A stretch of 64,000 nucleotides of DNA from contig JASXTE010000004.1 of assembly GCA_030280995.1 (NCBI GenBank), positions 18,429,185 to 18,493,184 on the forward strand, given 5' to 3'. Below are positions 1-12,324 of this stretch, piece by piece. The DNA is from Hemileia vastatrix (lineage: Eukaryota; Basidiomycota; Pucciniomycetes; Pucciniales; Zaghouaniaceae). Made by a program: the position numbers and the translations under genes. Positions within the stretch are counted from its first letter, which is position 1; every line of letters begins with the position of its first letter. Below the pieces are notes generated by a model. It was not told the DNA's origin. It made no database searches and saw nothing but the letters and a program-made list of their open reading frames with translations.

Positions 1-1443
1 TTTAAAAAAAATTTGACTTGAAAATTTGGTGATACCCTTGCCTTAATTCAATAAAATACAGGGGGGGTTTTGCCAAATTTTCATATGAGACTTGCCAAAA
101 AAAATTGTCTTGAAATTTTTGGTGATCCCCATCCCTTACTTCAATAAAATGTGCTGGACACTTTTATGAGTAAAACATCACTTTTCTTAAATGAAAATGC
201 AACTGACCAACTTCATATTGGAAATGTGTCCAGCACAAGTTTGGCTGAACTTTTTTAGGACACTTTTGACAAAACCAGTGACTAAAAATTGAAAGGAAAA
301 CCAAAAAAATATGCCATATAATGAACATAATTCATGGTATCAAATTTTTTTTTGGTAAAAGTGTCCAGCACAAGTTCTTCAAAACTTGTACTGGATACTT
401 TTATGAGGAACACCTCACTTCTCTTAAAAAAATATGAACCTAACTAACATTATATAGAAAAAGTTTCCAGCACAAGTTTGGGAAAACTTGTTCTGGAAAC
501 TTTAACCAAAAAAAAATTTGATGCCATCAACTAATTTATTATATGCCCTAATTTTTTGGTTTTCCTTGAATTTTTTAGTCACTGGTTTTTGTTCAAAGTG
601 TCCAGCACAAGTTTAGCCAAACTTTTACTGGACAATTTTTCCAATATAAAGTTTGTAAGGTGCATTTTTATTTAAGAGAAGTGAGGTGTTCCTCATAAAA
701 GTGTCCAGCACAAGTTTCTCCAAACTTTTACTGGACACTTTTACCAAAAAGAATTTCTTCATTAATTTGAATAAGAACCTTTCAAGTTATACACTTTAAG
801 GACTATTAGGATTTTTATTTAAATATAAATATTTTTTTTAATTGAGTAACTGATGATTTTACTTTCAATAGCCTGTAGGTCTTATGTTTTAGGTAAAAAA
901 AAAATTGTACAAAATTTAGTTTTACAAAGACTTAATAGATTTGAAGTGAGAAGTAACTATATTATTTTTAAAGTTTGAAAATAGGAATGGAATTAGTTAT
1001 TGCAATCCCTATAGTTATTAATATTTGTGCTCAAAAATTCTCTAAATTTATCTATTGTTGCCATTATGTAGTAAACGATATCATTATTGTAAATTAAATT
1101 TCTTTCATAATTTTATGTTTATCTTTTGGAATCAAAGTAATGATTAGGTATGTTAAGGAATAATTTTCATACTCTAAATTGATACTCATATTAGATATTC
1201 AAAAACTTATGTTGGATCAATATGTGCTCAATGTGTGCTCAATGAAGGATAAAATTATGGTTATAGTTGATTTTAACTTGAGATCATTTGAGGTTCATTT
1301 TTGGACCAATTTTAGATTAAATGTAAATATAACTATAAATTACTTCTGTTTATTAAGTATTCATAAACCTGCAATAATGAAGGAACACTCTAAAGTTCAG
1401 GAGAGGGGATTGCTAGCAGTTTACCCCTAGATTTCCCATGGTG
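1..1443. mobile_element. Right end of DNA transposon X, copy 1 (left end outside window)
   Basis: This is the right part of an unclassified terminal-inverted-repeat transposon. Its right terminus (about 1,400-1,443) reads TTGCTAGCAGTT, then a CCCCTAGATTT block, and ends CATGGTG. The same terminus closes copy 2 at 57,968. The 280 bp before it (about 1,160-1,443) also match 57,690-57,968, including a doubled TGTGCTCAA. The sequence after 1,443 is the 5' leader of gypsy element G1, so X inserted there. The 3 bp outside the end are TAT, close to the TTA duplicated by copy 2. No transposase is visible. The small ORF across the end is only DNA-level conservation of the transposon terminus. Class is inferred from TSD length. 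Confidence 0.72.
149..741. repeat. Foldback array of GTGTCCAGCACAAG hairpins in X copy 1
   Basis: Five hairpins lie near 225-265, 361-400, 463-502, 596-636 and 699-741, with a half copy at 149-168. Each has the arm AAGTGTCCAGCACAAGTT, a loop of about 6 nt and the reversed arm. The whole block is also a long inverted repeat. The sequence from 149 to about 375 (including CCAGTGACTAAAAATT and the following AAAACC run) reappears reverse-complemented between about 473 and 741. The spacer ATGAGGAACACCTCACTTCTC occurs forward at about 403 and reversed at about 675-695, and a diverged form lies at about 165. The same hairpin forms the satellite at 33-36.6 kb inside X copy 2. Confidence 0.85.
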
Positions 1444-1561
1444 TATTAGTGTTTGAAAAGACAATTGAAGTGATAAAACGGCTTTTAATACCAGATATAA
1501 AGCTAAAAATGATGTAACAGGACATCACTATGGAAGGACAGTTTTATCTGCAGCTAGACAA

Positions 1562-1771
1562 ATGAGAATAGATGGAAAGGAAACCCTTCTAAAAAAGATA
1601 ACTATAAAGAGTACATTGCCTTCTATTCAGGATAAACTGTGTCACTTGGCCAAAAAAGTTTTGAAGATAGAGGAATCAATGTTTTCCATCATAAAAGAGG
1701 TGGAAAAAGTGGAAAACAATTGCATTGTAGGCTTCCACAAGCTAAACCAAACTATGGCAGAGCTGAAGTAA
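1562..1771 (+). pseudogene. Gag N-terminal coiled-coil fragment of G1
   Basis: A 69-codon ATG-initiated reading frame is rich in Lys, Leu and Glu in heptad-like spacing. It contains the motif EVEKVENNCIVGF. The matching part of G2 on the minus strand (about 59,350-59,150) has EVEKLQNNCKVGF, and both end in QTxAEL, so this is a shared gag N-terminus and not chance. The frame closes right after the homologous block. The sequence to about 2,070 still aligns with G2 but carries stops. Gag would form the virus-like particle in the cytoplasm. Confidence 0.6.
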
Positions 1772-2075
1772 GTACAGCTAATCTATCTAACACCCACCCA
1801 AGGTAGATCAGGTCAGTCACAGGAAAGTATCTTGGTGAGAAATAGAAATGGGATTGGTTTTACTAACAGTGGGCCAGTAACAACTGCAACAAGGATTTAG
1901 CCCCTCATCAGACCACTCCAAATAACCCTTACAAGCAAAAGCAAAAGTGCCAAAAACCAGGTCTTATTCCAATCCCTTGGTATTTAGATTTTCTTCTAAG
2001 ATTACACATAATACTTATTACTACAATGAATTTAATTAAATTAATGTAAAATCTGTCCAGATAATTGAGGAGGAC

Positions 2076-3590
2076 TTGAGAAAACTGGGTTTTGATGTAG
2101 ATACACCTGATTTATATTTTGTCAATAATAATATTACTATTTATTATAATAATAAAGTTAAGCCTCAGTTGCCACCACCTATCAGTGAGCTTAGAGCCTC
2201 ACTAAATAGTGAAGAATATGCAAAGGAATATTTTAAGTATTTTAATAGAGTTCCAAATGTCCATAGAATTATTTCAGAATTATGTAATTGAATGAATTAG
2301 TGCGAGGAACAGGAAATTAAGCTCACAAGTGAAACAATTTTTTACTTAATATTAAATATTTCTTATCTAGCAACAAGAAAGAAAGAATTAGAGAAAGAAA
2401 ACTTGTCTCTAACACTTAAATATGATTCTTTAATTAATGAAAATAATGAGCTTTCAAAAAAATTATGTGAGTCAGAAAAATTGTATGAAGTACATTTATT
2501 AAAATATGAATCAAGAAAAAAGTTAATGTTTTCACAAAAAAATAAAAATTTTTCTTATTTGTCACAAAGACTAACAAAGGTTAAGAATAAAAATGCCAAT
2601 CTACCAATGAATCAAGATTGTCATAAGTATACACATTATAATAATAATCCTTTCAATTGAAAAAATGAATCACAATCATTCCAATTGCCACCGAAAAAAC
2701 ATCTGAGAGAAGTGTCAAATATATAGGAGCAAATGTGAGTCATACATAAGAAAAATAGAAAATACAAGACCATTTATCTAAATTAAATGGGTTATTGAAT
2801 TCACCCAGGATTTTTGAGATTGAATCGAATCAGAAGAATTGGCCCAAAATTGACCAGTACCCAACTTATGATAGGGAAAGAGATGTCTGATTGTCAACAT
2901 TTTATTTAAGAATATGACAATTTAAAATTCTCATATAAGTTACCAGATTAAGAAATAACATCAAATCTAATTTCATTATTTAAGGATTATACATTATTAT
3001 GGTTTGAAGCTGTATTAAGTGAGGGTAAAGATTACTCTTGGGCTGAATGAAACATCTTATTGAAAATAAACTTGGAGGTTCTAAATTTACACTAGCTCAG
3101 CAAAGATTATATGTGAAAAAAAGGTATAATCTGTTGAATAAGCACAAAAATATAGTATCTTTAATGAATTTAAATAAAATATTAAAAGCCATTAAGACAA
3201 ATATGGATTTTAATTTATGGAAAGTAAAATAACATATAAATTACCTATATCTATCAAGGACATTGTCGTAGCTAGAACAACAATGGTTAATTAATACTCT
3301 GAATTTATTAATATTTGTAATTAAATACTATTAAACCATAAGTATGAAGCAAGGTACACCACTTATAAACAAAATAATGAAACTTTAAAAAATCAGAATT
3401 CAAAACCACTCCAGGAAAAGCAGAAAAAACCTACTGCACCTGTAGGACCTAAAAAGTATGAGACAAATTTTAGCTATTAGTGTAATAAGCCTTAGTTTAA
3501 AGATCGCAAGTGTGAGAAAAATATAAATATAGTTGAAAATTAGCAAGAATCTGAAAATGAAACAGAAAAATGTTAAGACTCAAATGATTG
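2076..3590 (+). pseudogene. Gag middle and nucleocapsid region of G1, broken
   Basis: Open pieces at 2,076-2,291, 2,403-2,660 and 3,047-3,232 are separated by stops. The 2,403 piece is a charged coiled coil (NENNELSKKL). Near 2,840 the frame reads KIDQYPTYD, which G2 keeps as KIDKYPTYDG just before its X insertion. Near 3,470 there is a damaged zinc knuckle whose first Cys codons are lost, while G2 keeps CYKC...GHKC at the same place. The order fits a gypsy Gag: coiled coil, capsid-like domain, nucleocapsid. Several stops look like C-to-T changes (TAG or TAA for Gln). Confidence 0.6.
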
Positions 3591-3779
3591 TAACAGTAAT
3601 ATCCCATATAGTGATGAAAATGAAGTTTGTATGTTGGAAGATGTTTTTCAATCTTTGAAAATCCAATATTAATGATGGACTAAAATGTATCATGAATAAA
3701 TTTTGAAGATGCTGATATCATTAAAGATATAAAAGCTGATAACTTAAGAATGACACCTATCACAGTTCCAGAAATATAT

Positions 3780-4990
3780 TCAGGATAAACTTTAAATATA
3801 GTACTAGATACAGGAGCTGATGGTTCTATTGTTTATGCATGTACATTACAGAAAAATTGATAATGATTAGAAGTCAAAAATTGAACCCCTTCAAAGTAAA
3901 AATTGGAGAGGGTTTCGATCAGTATTACAGCCCATTGGTAGATACTAATCTTCTTTTTTCTTTAAACATCAAAATGGTTATGTTAGAGTAACTTGTGACT
4001 TTGTAAAAATGAATAATACTAATTTTAGTGGCTGTTTATCATTGTTAACAAAATTCTGACAAAGATTTGTGTGAAATTAGACCCTGATAAAAAAAATTTA
4101 CAATTGGCATGAATTGTAAAAGTGAATTTAAAATAAATACTTTCAAAATTCCCACACATTTAGTCAGTAATAGATATTCCTTGCAAGGGAAGAGAACCCT
4201 GTGAGATGGAACTTTTGGATACAGAAATTTTTAAAGCATTATTTGGCACTCAGATAAGTGAGGCTAAGAGGAAAAATTTTTTGGACTTAATTAAAGAATT
4301 TCCAATGGCTTTTGCACATGGAACCAATGAACTTAGCCTTGGAAAAGATCATAAGATGAAAACTAGTTTGAACTGTGAAGTTGATTATATTCCTGATAGC
4401 CTTAGAATGAAACCATACCCCACTTCACCAATGATGAGGAAAGACATAGAGGATAATATTAAGATGATATTAAACATGAAAATTATTGAAAAGGTAGAAA
4501 CTACACCAAAATATTGTGTGATATCAACTGTGCTAAATTCTTATGAACATGATAAAGCAAAACTGTGTGGTGATTATAGAGCAATAAATACATTTACACT
4601 AGATGATATTTATCCCATTCCAAGGATTGCCTCCATACATGCTATCCTTAAAGGTGCTAAGTGCATAAGTTTCCTAAATTAAAATAAAGGGTACTATTAG
4701 ACTTCTGTAGAAAAGAACTCACAGAACTTTTTATCAATAACAACACATATGGGAATTTATAAATATTTCAGTATGCCATTTGGACCAAAAATTTTTCTTC
4801 AGTATTTCAGAAGTTAATGGATATAAAATTCCATAATGAAACAATTCAAGGATTTTTAATTGTATATGTGATAACACCATAGTGTTCTGTAAGATACATG
4901 ATGAACACTTACTCCTTTTGAAGAAGGCATTTCACAAGATGGATAAAATAAAAATGACCCTTAAAATGAAAAAAATGTAAATTTGGGTTT
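3780..4990 (+). pseudogene. Protease and reverse transcriptase region of G1, broken
   Basis: An aspartic protease core (LDTGADGS at about 3,804) is followed by an open 158-codon piece (4,206-4,682). That piece holds the RT entry region, with KMKTSLNCEVDY and the CGDYRAINTFT block in place of the usual DYRxLN motif. After 4,682 the frame is lost. The SMPFG motif survives at about 4,770, but the YxDD catalytic motif near 4,860 has decayed to YVIT. In life the protein would copy element RNA into DNA in cytoplasmic particles. This copy cannot. Confidence 0.75.
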
Positions 4991-5002
4991 GATTCTTTAA
5001 AA

Positions 5003-5954
5003 GTGCTTAGTTATATTGTATCTGGATTACAAATATGTGTTAACCAAAATAAGGTAGCTGCAATCAAGAATATTGGAACTCCTCAAAATTTAAAGGATGT
5101 AAATTTTTTTCTTTGTATGTGTGGTTATTATAGACAACATATAAAGAACTACAAATTAAATGATGCACCATTGACCACAATGATAAAGAAATCAAAAGCT
5201 TTCATTTGTAACAATGAAAGACAACAGGATTCTGATAAGTTGAAAGAATGTTTGATGACAGCTCCCATCTTGGGATTACAAGATTTCTAACTACCTTTTG
5301 TCTTGTATACTGATGCAAGTTTAATTGGTTTGGGTGCTGCTTTGCATCAAAAACAACTTATTGAAAGAAAAACGTCAGAAGTAGAATTTTTCTATATTTC
5401 ACATACTCTAAGTTGAGTGAAATGAAATATGGTTCTACTCAACTTAAGTTTTTAACTGTAGTATGGGCTCTTGAGAAGCTACATTATTACCTTGAAGACC
5501 AAAAATTTGATTTAATAACTGACTGCAGTGAAGTAAATTCACTCTATATATGAAAACTCCATATAGGCATATTCTTAGATGGCAATTGGCTAAAAAAGAA
5601 TACAGAGCACAGATGACTATTACACATAGAGAAAGAACTATACACTCTAATTTAGATCTTTTATATAGAGTACCTCTACCTAATAATGATGATAATCAAG
5701 CTTATGTTCCTAAAGCAGAGATTATTAACATTTATTGCATTTGTATTGTAGGTCTTGAGGATAAATTTATGCAATCAATTCTTAATAAATATGCTTCATC
5801 TCCTGACTTGAGTAAGCTTACTACAATATTAAATGATAAATCTAACTCTTCAATTAGTGTTTTAATAAAAATTTTGCAACAAAAATATAGGGAAGCATTA
5901 GAAAAATGTAGATTTTCCATTGAGGATGGTTTTATATATTATAGAAAAAAATAA
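5003..5954 (+). pseudogene. RNase H and connecting region of G1, broken
   Basis: The piece at 5,003-5,290 covers the RT thumb and the start of RNase H, including GYYRQHIKNY and the TAPILGL stretch. A TAA then interrupts, and the next codons continue as LPFVLYTDAS, the RNase H first catalytic Asp. The piece at 5,550-5,954 starts with MKTPYRHILRWQ and continues through AYVPKAE, the RNase H to integrase linker. This exact arrangement is typical of rust-fungus gypsy polyproteins (family knowledge). G2 carries the same blocks on the minus strand at 28,700-29,520. Confidence 0.7.
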
Positions 5955-5981
5955 AGTTATGAAATTTTAATTCCCCCTTCA

Positions 5982-7297
5982 ATGAAGGAGTTGATGTTAA
6001 TTATATGTCATGATGATATATTAGGAGGTCATTTTGACTTCCATAAAACATTAATCAGAGTAAAAATTACAGATTGGTTGATTAACATGTCTGATGATGT
6101 TCAAAAATATGTTGAGACATGTGAATCTTTTCAAAAATCTAAAAGATTGACAGTGAAAAGAGCTAGTTTGTTACAACAGATTGAGCATCCAAAAGCTCCA
6201 TGTGATATAGTTAAAATGGAATTTTTAACAGTTTTTTCAATAGAAGGGTGTAAGAGCTATAAATCCTGCTGGGTAATTGTAGATAGATTTACCAAAATGT
6301 GTAAATTTATTCTTACCCACAAAGGGGTTTCTTTAAAGGACTTAGCTTTTTTATGGTGGGAACAAATGTTAAATATAGCTGGTTTTCCCCAAGCAATAGT
6401 TTCAGACAGCGATCCAAAATATACTTCTGAGTTCTGGGCATCACTTATGGATTTTTCAGTGTGTCAATTAAAACTTTCTACAGCACATCATCTACAAACT
6501 GATTGGATAGCAGAAAGAATGATACAAGCTTTAGAAGACATGATAAGAAGATATTGTGCTTTTGGTTTTGACTTTCAAGGCAATGACAAATTTATTTATG
6601 ATTGGGTGACCCTTATCCCTGGTTTGGAGTTTTCATACAATAGTATAGTACATTCTGTCATTGAAAAAAGCAATATTGGTTAAGGTTGGGTTATGTACAT
6701 AATACCCCTTCTAAAGCTCTTAATACATTTATAAGATTGGATATCCATCCATGTAAAAAATTGTTTGTTCAAATTCAAAAACTATGTAGAAATCATGCTA
6801 AAGAATGTATTAATAAGGCATTTGAGTATGAGAAGAAAATATGGGATAAATCCCATAAAGAGAAAATTTTAAAAGAGGGTAATGAAGTCCTTATTTATAC
6901 ACTACATTTCAATTTAAATGGTAATTTAAATTTAAATATCAATTTATTGGACCATTTGTAGTAAACAAGATGGTTGGCAATAATGCTGTTGAAGTTATAT
7001 TAAATGCACCATTTGATAGGAAAAATCCAGTATTTCCTATTTCTCTTATAAAACCATACAATTCTAATTATACTAATCCATTTACACAAATATAAGGAAG
7101 GCATAAACGGAAATCTGAAGAAATAGTTGAAAAGAAGAAACTAAAAGGATTTTTAAAAATAGAAACCTCAATGAAGAAAAGTGAGTTGAGTATCTATGGG
7201 GGGTTTAAAAATAAATCAAATGAATATGACAAGTGGATTCCTGAAAATGAAATCTCTGATATTAGAAAACTCCTGAAAAAAGTTAAACCCAAATGAT
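5982..7297 (+). pseudogene. Integrase of G1 with C-terminal chromodomain-like tail, broken
   Basis: The open piece at 5,982-6,683 (233 codons) contains the HHCC zinc region, with its Cys pair damaged (CESFQKSKR where G2 has CDSCRKSKR). The catalytic core has IVSDSDPKYTSEFW for the second Asp and AERMIQALED for the Glu. A second piece (6,686-6,961) continues into the C-terminal region. About 7,190-7,297 encodes a tail ending KWIPENEISDIRKLLKK, similar to the short chromo-like end of many fungal gypsy integrases. A stop separates the pieces. Integrase would insert the cDNA into nuclear DNA. Confidence 0.75.
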
Positions 7298-7410
7298 ACT
7301 AATAAATACAGTATATGTAATATAGAGATATTAAATTTTTTTCTATCCACTCCTTACTTATTAACTAAAAAAGTCTTAAAATCTTAATTATTATTTTTTG
7401 TGTGAGGTAG

Positions 7411-8780
7411 TGTCAGACTAGTTATCCCCAGGACTGAGTATTTCTTATGTTTTAAAAAGATAACCTTTATTTCATTAAGCTTATAAGTAATTATTAAGGT
7501 TATAATACTTAAATATATGGTTATTATGCATATATATATATTTATTTTACTATTAAATGACTTATATAAGTTTAAACAGCTTATCCATAGCCCCATAAAA
7601 CTTATTTAGGCTCTAATGTAGTCATCATATACTTATCTTAAGTGATTTTAAGTAATTATTGACATACATAAGCTTATATGTATGCATAAACCTCATATTC
7701 AGTGAAATAGGTAGTTATATTTTTTATGTCTAGGTCTATAAGCAGGTTTAAACCTCTAAATAGCATATAAGTTTTATATCTCTGCTTGTTTTAAGTCATA
7801 TAGATGTATTTAATGGACTCACCAGGCCTAAACAAGCATACACACCTTTTTCAGGCACATATATCCAGTTTGGACAATTTAATCTGCTTCCTTTGATGGA
7901 TTTTCATGGATTTATGTAGTAAGATATGATTACAGGGTTAATATGGATGCTTGGGGATGTTACTGGGGGCTAAGAAAATTTATTTGGTTCTTTATATGAT
8001 TTGGTATCTACTCTATAATCTTTGGATGAGTGATTTCACTTGTTTCTTTATGGTATCTAGTTTTATCTTTTTTCTCTATGTATGCTATAGGCTTATGATA
8101 TCATTTATTGTGATGGAGGGTCCTTACTGGAGGTCTGGGTGTTGAAACTTCTTGAATTAGACACCATGGAGAGATTATGAGCCCTCACAGTGCTTTAATT
8201 TCTGGGGATAGCAGTGACAACATCTGGTTTAAAGTCTGTGCACTCTAGTGGATTTTGGTATAAAGGATGATTTTAAAGATTATTGGAGATCACTTACTTA
8301 CTACAAGTCAAATAAAAATTATAAAAAAATTATTATAATATAAAAATGTATTTAAGAGCCTTTATGAATTGATATTATCCTTATATTAGGGGGTATCAAA
8401 GTTGGATATTTGTAATTACTTAAAGGTATTTAATAACGCAAAAAGAAAGCACAAAAATTCATATTAACTCTCAGTAAAAAGGTGTTTTTGGGGCACAATA
8501 CAGAATACTTTACAAAATAATAATGGTTGATTTGGTGGAAAAAATAAGTATATTTAATGGAAGATTTCTAACTTTGATACCCCCTATTAGCTAAAACTAT
8601 ATTTTATTAACCTATTTTCCACCACTAGTCCCCAACAATCCAAATATTGTAAGTTAATATTGAGAAAAATTATTTTATAAGTCTTCCCCTGAGGGTTAAT
8701 CCATAAAAAATTTATAAATAAGTAGTAGGATCATTGATATTTACTATTAAATCATACTTAAACACTATCATAAACTGACA
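7411..8780 (+). repeat. 3' LTR of G1 (contains a MITE)
   Basis: The LTR starts TGTCAGACTAG and ends AAACTGACA, so its ends are the short inverted repeat TGTCAG/CTGACA. It matches the LTRs at 37,706-57,689 (interrupted), 60,243-61,419 and 59,973-62,332 (interrupted) over its length. Removing the 196-bp MITE leaves about 1,170 bp, the same as the others. A conserved internal block is GATGGAGGGTCCTTACTGG. Short ORFs here recur in the other LTRs only because the LTR DNA recurs. Confidence 0.88.
8389..8584. mobile_element. 196-bp MITE inside the G1 LTR
   Basis: The insert begins GGGGGTATCAAAGTT and ends with its exact reverse complement AACTTTGATACCCCC. It is absent from the homologous LTR position at about 57,495 and about 60,450. 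The left flank reads TATTA and the right flank TATTA, so the duplication is TATTA, or TTA if the ends include TA. The inside is AT-rich with no ORF. Its first bases, GGGGGTRTCA, match the right TIR of the Harbinger-like element at 19,487-19,496. Confidence 0.82.
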
Positions 8781-8809
8781 CAGTTTGTGAAATAGCTAAC
8801 ACATAAACC

Positions 8810-9120
8810 AATATAATGCAGTAAATTATTTCAACTCACCATATTTGTGTAGGGGGCTGCTTCAAACTGACAAAATGATATTGGTTTTTGATTAGCATTA
8901 ACCAGAATTTAAATATAATGCAATCAATTATTTAAAATCACCATATTTTAGTGGAGGACTGCTTCACACTGAAAAATAAGGTTGGTGTTTGATTAGTATC
9001 AACAAGAATCTCTTTATGATTAAATCAATTATTTTAACTCACCATCCTTTAATGGAGGGCTTCTTCACACTGGAAAAAAAAGATTGTTGTTTGATTAGCA
9101 TTCACAAGAATTTCAAGTAA
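8810..9120. repeat. Three tandem copies of a ~103-bp unit
   Basis: Units begin near 8,812, 8,913 and 9,017. Each carries a CAATTATTT-like start, AACTCACCAT, a G-rich GGAGGGCT-like block, TGCTTCACACTG and TTTGATTAGCAT. They lie just outside the G1 3' LTR, so they belong to the flanking DNA. No coding potential is seen. Confidence 0.7.
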
Positions 9121-10960
9121 TATAAAATATCATTTGTCCAATTTTCCAATATCATAATAGTGCTTAAAAATACCTATAACATCAATTTCTCTTGTAGTTT
9201 TTGATTCATGTATAAGGATAAAAAATTAAAAGTGAGTTGTATTATTAATTACTAAAAATAATTTGCAATCATCTTCAGTTTTAGAATAAAGATTTATTTG
9301 TTTCAATTACTGTTGCCACATTCTAAAATATTAAGCCTTTTTATCCATATTAAAACTAAAAAAATAACTACTTAAAGTTAATTTAAAGTATGTATGTGAC
9401 ATTATATACAACTTTAAATTAATCTCTTCATATGCAACAATAGGGAATCATCATAACTATAATGAAATTTAAAATGAAATATCCAACACAATAGCAGATA
9501 CTTGGGTTATTATGACTGATGGTAAAATATTGTGTGTCTGGTGTCCTACTAATTATCCAAAATTTCATGGTATTCCTTTACATACTAGTTCTTGAAAGTT
9601 TTCATGCAGTAAATTTTATGGGAAACACACAGTTCCTCCAGATTTTGGTCATGTTATACAGCCCCAAAAAGGCCCCTATTCCACCCTTAATTTTCAAAAA
9701 ATTCTCACTTGAAGAATTAAAATTCACGAATATTTTTTAAGTGACAATTCAGCTTGTATTGGATCTTTCAATTAATTAAATTTCCAATAAAACCAATGGT
9801 AACTTGGAAGATGGTGTAATGTTTGTGCTTGGATTGTGTCTAGGTTGTCTTTAATTTTTCAATGTTTTTATGTTTTTTTCCAAGTCTCTTTCATAATTTT
9901 AGCACATCAAGAACAGGGGGGGAAATCTCTTAAATGGATGTCTAGGTCAGTTTTTGGCTGAAGTGTATGACTACAGGTCTGATTTGTGGAGTGGCCCTGT
10001 TTGACCCCACCTTATTTTTTTGCTTTTCTGACCTTGGAATTTCCTTAGCTCATTTCCTATCATCTTCATTGATTCAACCAAAACTTCTATTTGAACCCCC
10101 TCTTCCCTTCTTTTACAGAATAACCCACAACTCACTACCTTAATACTCTTCCAAAGGCTAAAAATAAGGTGGGCTCACAAAGTAAAATTCAATTTTTTGT
10201 CACAAAAATGCACCTAGGAATAGAATAGGGTAACAAAACTGAGCTAGAAATCTAGTTCACCATTTTTTCACCCTGTGAAGAACTTTCAGACCAATATTTA
10301 CAGGAGAATGAGCTGAAAGATGAATAGCTGGAAGCTTGAAAGTGGCTTGAAGCATTCTATAAATATTTCTTTTTGAATATAGCAACTAAAAATATCAAGA
10401 GGCTGTTAATCAGTGAAAGAATCTAGGTTTCCCTGAATTTTAGGACATTATTTCCAATTCAAGAAATGGTGAATTAGAAGTTTCTGAGAATTTTACTTGG
10501 AAAAAGGGAAAGTAAAATAGGGGGTTTTGTAATTTTGTTCACTGTGATAAAGATTCCAGTAATCTCAGTCTTGGGATCTGGATGCCCATTGATACTAATG
10601 GGGAAATCCTAGATGAACTTGCAATCAATTTCCCTTGTTAACAAGTTGATGAATTTTTTTTTCCAGAAATAATCTATAGAATCAATCTTTAAATAACCAA
10701 TGGTATTACTATTTTTTATGGGCAGAAAAACAACTCCTACATCAAACTCCAAAATGTATTGAGATACTGTGGGTCTCCAGTCTTGGTTCCAGCATACAAG
10801 TAACAACTTGCCTTTATGATTACCTACAATTACAAAATCTATTGAAAACAGAATACCAATCCTTCTGGGTTACAAGAGAATTCCTTAAAAATGAATATAT
10901 CTATATATATAAAAGAACTGGTGCTTCAACTTCCTAAAAAATATCAAATTTGGCCACTAA
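9121..10960. other. AT-rich stretch with no gene recognised
   Basis: Only short, unconserved reading frames are present and none shows a domain I recognise. I see no TIR, LTR end or tandem array here. A piece ending near 10,950 (ATATATATAAAAGAACTGG, then a CAACTTCCTAAAAAA block) has a near copy at about 12,545-12,590. The two therefore bracket the Pro/Thr repeat region as direct repeats. Confidence 0.5.
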
Positions 10961-10999
10961 CATAGACTCTACAGTTCTATCATTCTGCCCTTGTACCTA

Positions 11000-12195
11000 C
11001 CCCAGCTCCACCCCTCCACGTTGCACATACCCACACCCCTTATACTTTCCCCATCATGGTAAGTTCTTTTTTTTTCCTTTTTGTTTCTTTTTTCTATTTT
11101 AATCCACCCCCACTTCCATCCCACCTGTTTAACTTTTGCTCCTATCACCACTCTCATTCTTGGTATTTGTAAGTCTTTTTTTTTTTATTTTTACTTTTAA
11201 ACTCCATCTCACCCCTTTCATCTAGCCTCAACCACCACCTCCACCCACTCAATCACCTCCTGCAACACCCAAATCTACCTCCACCACCTTTCACACCACT
11301 CCACCTCCACTAACTATTCATAAGTTATTTTTTGTTTTTTTAAACACTACATCCCCCTTTCCTGAAACACCCACCTCCTCTTCCACACATTTGATCACCT
11401 CCTGCAACACTTACATCCACCTCCACTATCTCCTACACCACACCACCTCCACTAACTGTTTTTAAGTCTTTTTTTGTTTCTTTTTTTTAAAAAAACACTT
11501 CCTACCCCTTCCAGGAACACCCACCTCTGCCTCCACTCACTCTATAGCCTCCTGAAACACCCACATCCACCTCCAACACCTTTCACACCACCTTACCTCC
11601 ACTAACTGCTTGTAAGTCTTTTTTTTCTTTTTTTTAACACTACCACCCCCCTTCCAGGAACACCCACCTCTGCCTCCACCCACTCAATCACCTCTTGCAA
11701 CACCCACATCCACCTCCACCACCTTGCACCAACCCCACCTCCACTAACTGTTTGTAAGTCTTTTCTTTTCTTTTATTTTTATTTTTTAAAACTAACTTCA
11801 CCCTTCAAGCAGCCCACATATCCACCTCCACCCACTTGACCACCGTTAACACCTCCCCTAACCGTTTTTAAGTCTTTTTTATTATTGTTTATTTATTTTT
11901 AACACTACCTCCCCCTTCCAGAAGCGCCCACCTTTGCCTCCACCCACTCAATCACCTCCTGCAACACCCACATCCACCTCCACCACCTCGCACACCACCC
12001 CACCTCCACTAATTGTTTGGAAGTCATTTTTATTTATTTTTTTATATCATCTCACTCTTATAAATACCTATCTCCCCCTTTCAGAAACCTCCCATCTCCA
12101 TCTCCACCCACACTTCCACCTCTGCCTCCACCCAGACAATCACCTCCTCCAACACCCACCTGACACACAGGCCACCAATATCTCTACAACTAAGT
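11000..12195 (+). repeat. Pro/Thr-rich array in which each unit looks like an exon plus an intron
   Basis: About eight units of roughly 110-150 bp are present. Each has a CCACCTCCAC-rich segment of about 90 bp, then GTAAGTCTTTTTT, a pyrimidine tract, and an acceptor such as CCCTTCCAG or TTTCATCTAG. GTAAGT donors are visible at about 11,057, 11,168, 11,610 and 11,755. Acceptors are visible at about 11,226, 11,514, 11,659, 11,809, 11,921 and 12,083. In one frame the exon-like part reads PPPTQSPPATPTSTSTT. Several units have mutated donors (ATAAGT, TTAAGT). It could be a low-complexity protein gene grown by exon duplication, or a minisatellite that merely resembles one. Confidence 0.5.
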
Positions 12196-12324
12196 AAGGC
12201 ATGGGTTTCTTTTTGCTCTAATTGTAGTTAATCATCTTTTTCACTATATAAATTTTTTCTTTTCCCCTTCTATAAAATTTTGCTTCATCAACTTCTTCAT
12301 TTGAAGAATAACAGATACAAAAAA

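Larger units (their letters stand above)
1444..8780 (+). mobile_element. Decayed Ty3/gypsy LTR retrotransposon G1
   Basis: This element has lost its 5' LTR in this window but keeps leader, gag, protease, RT, RNase H, integrase and 3' LTR in order on the plus strand. The frame is broken by many stops and small indels, so no polyprotein can be made. Its gag and pol match G2 (27,205-62,332, minus strand) segment by segment, and its 3' LTR matches the G2 LTRs and two solo LTRs in the window. The C-terminal integrase tail resembles gypsy polyproteins common in rust fungi. X copy 1 interrupts its leader and a MITE interrupts its 3' LTR. Confidence 0.85.
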
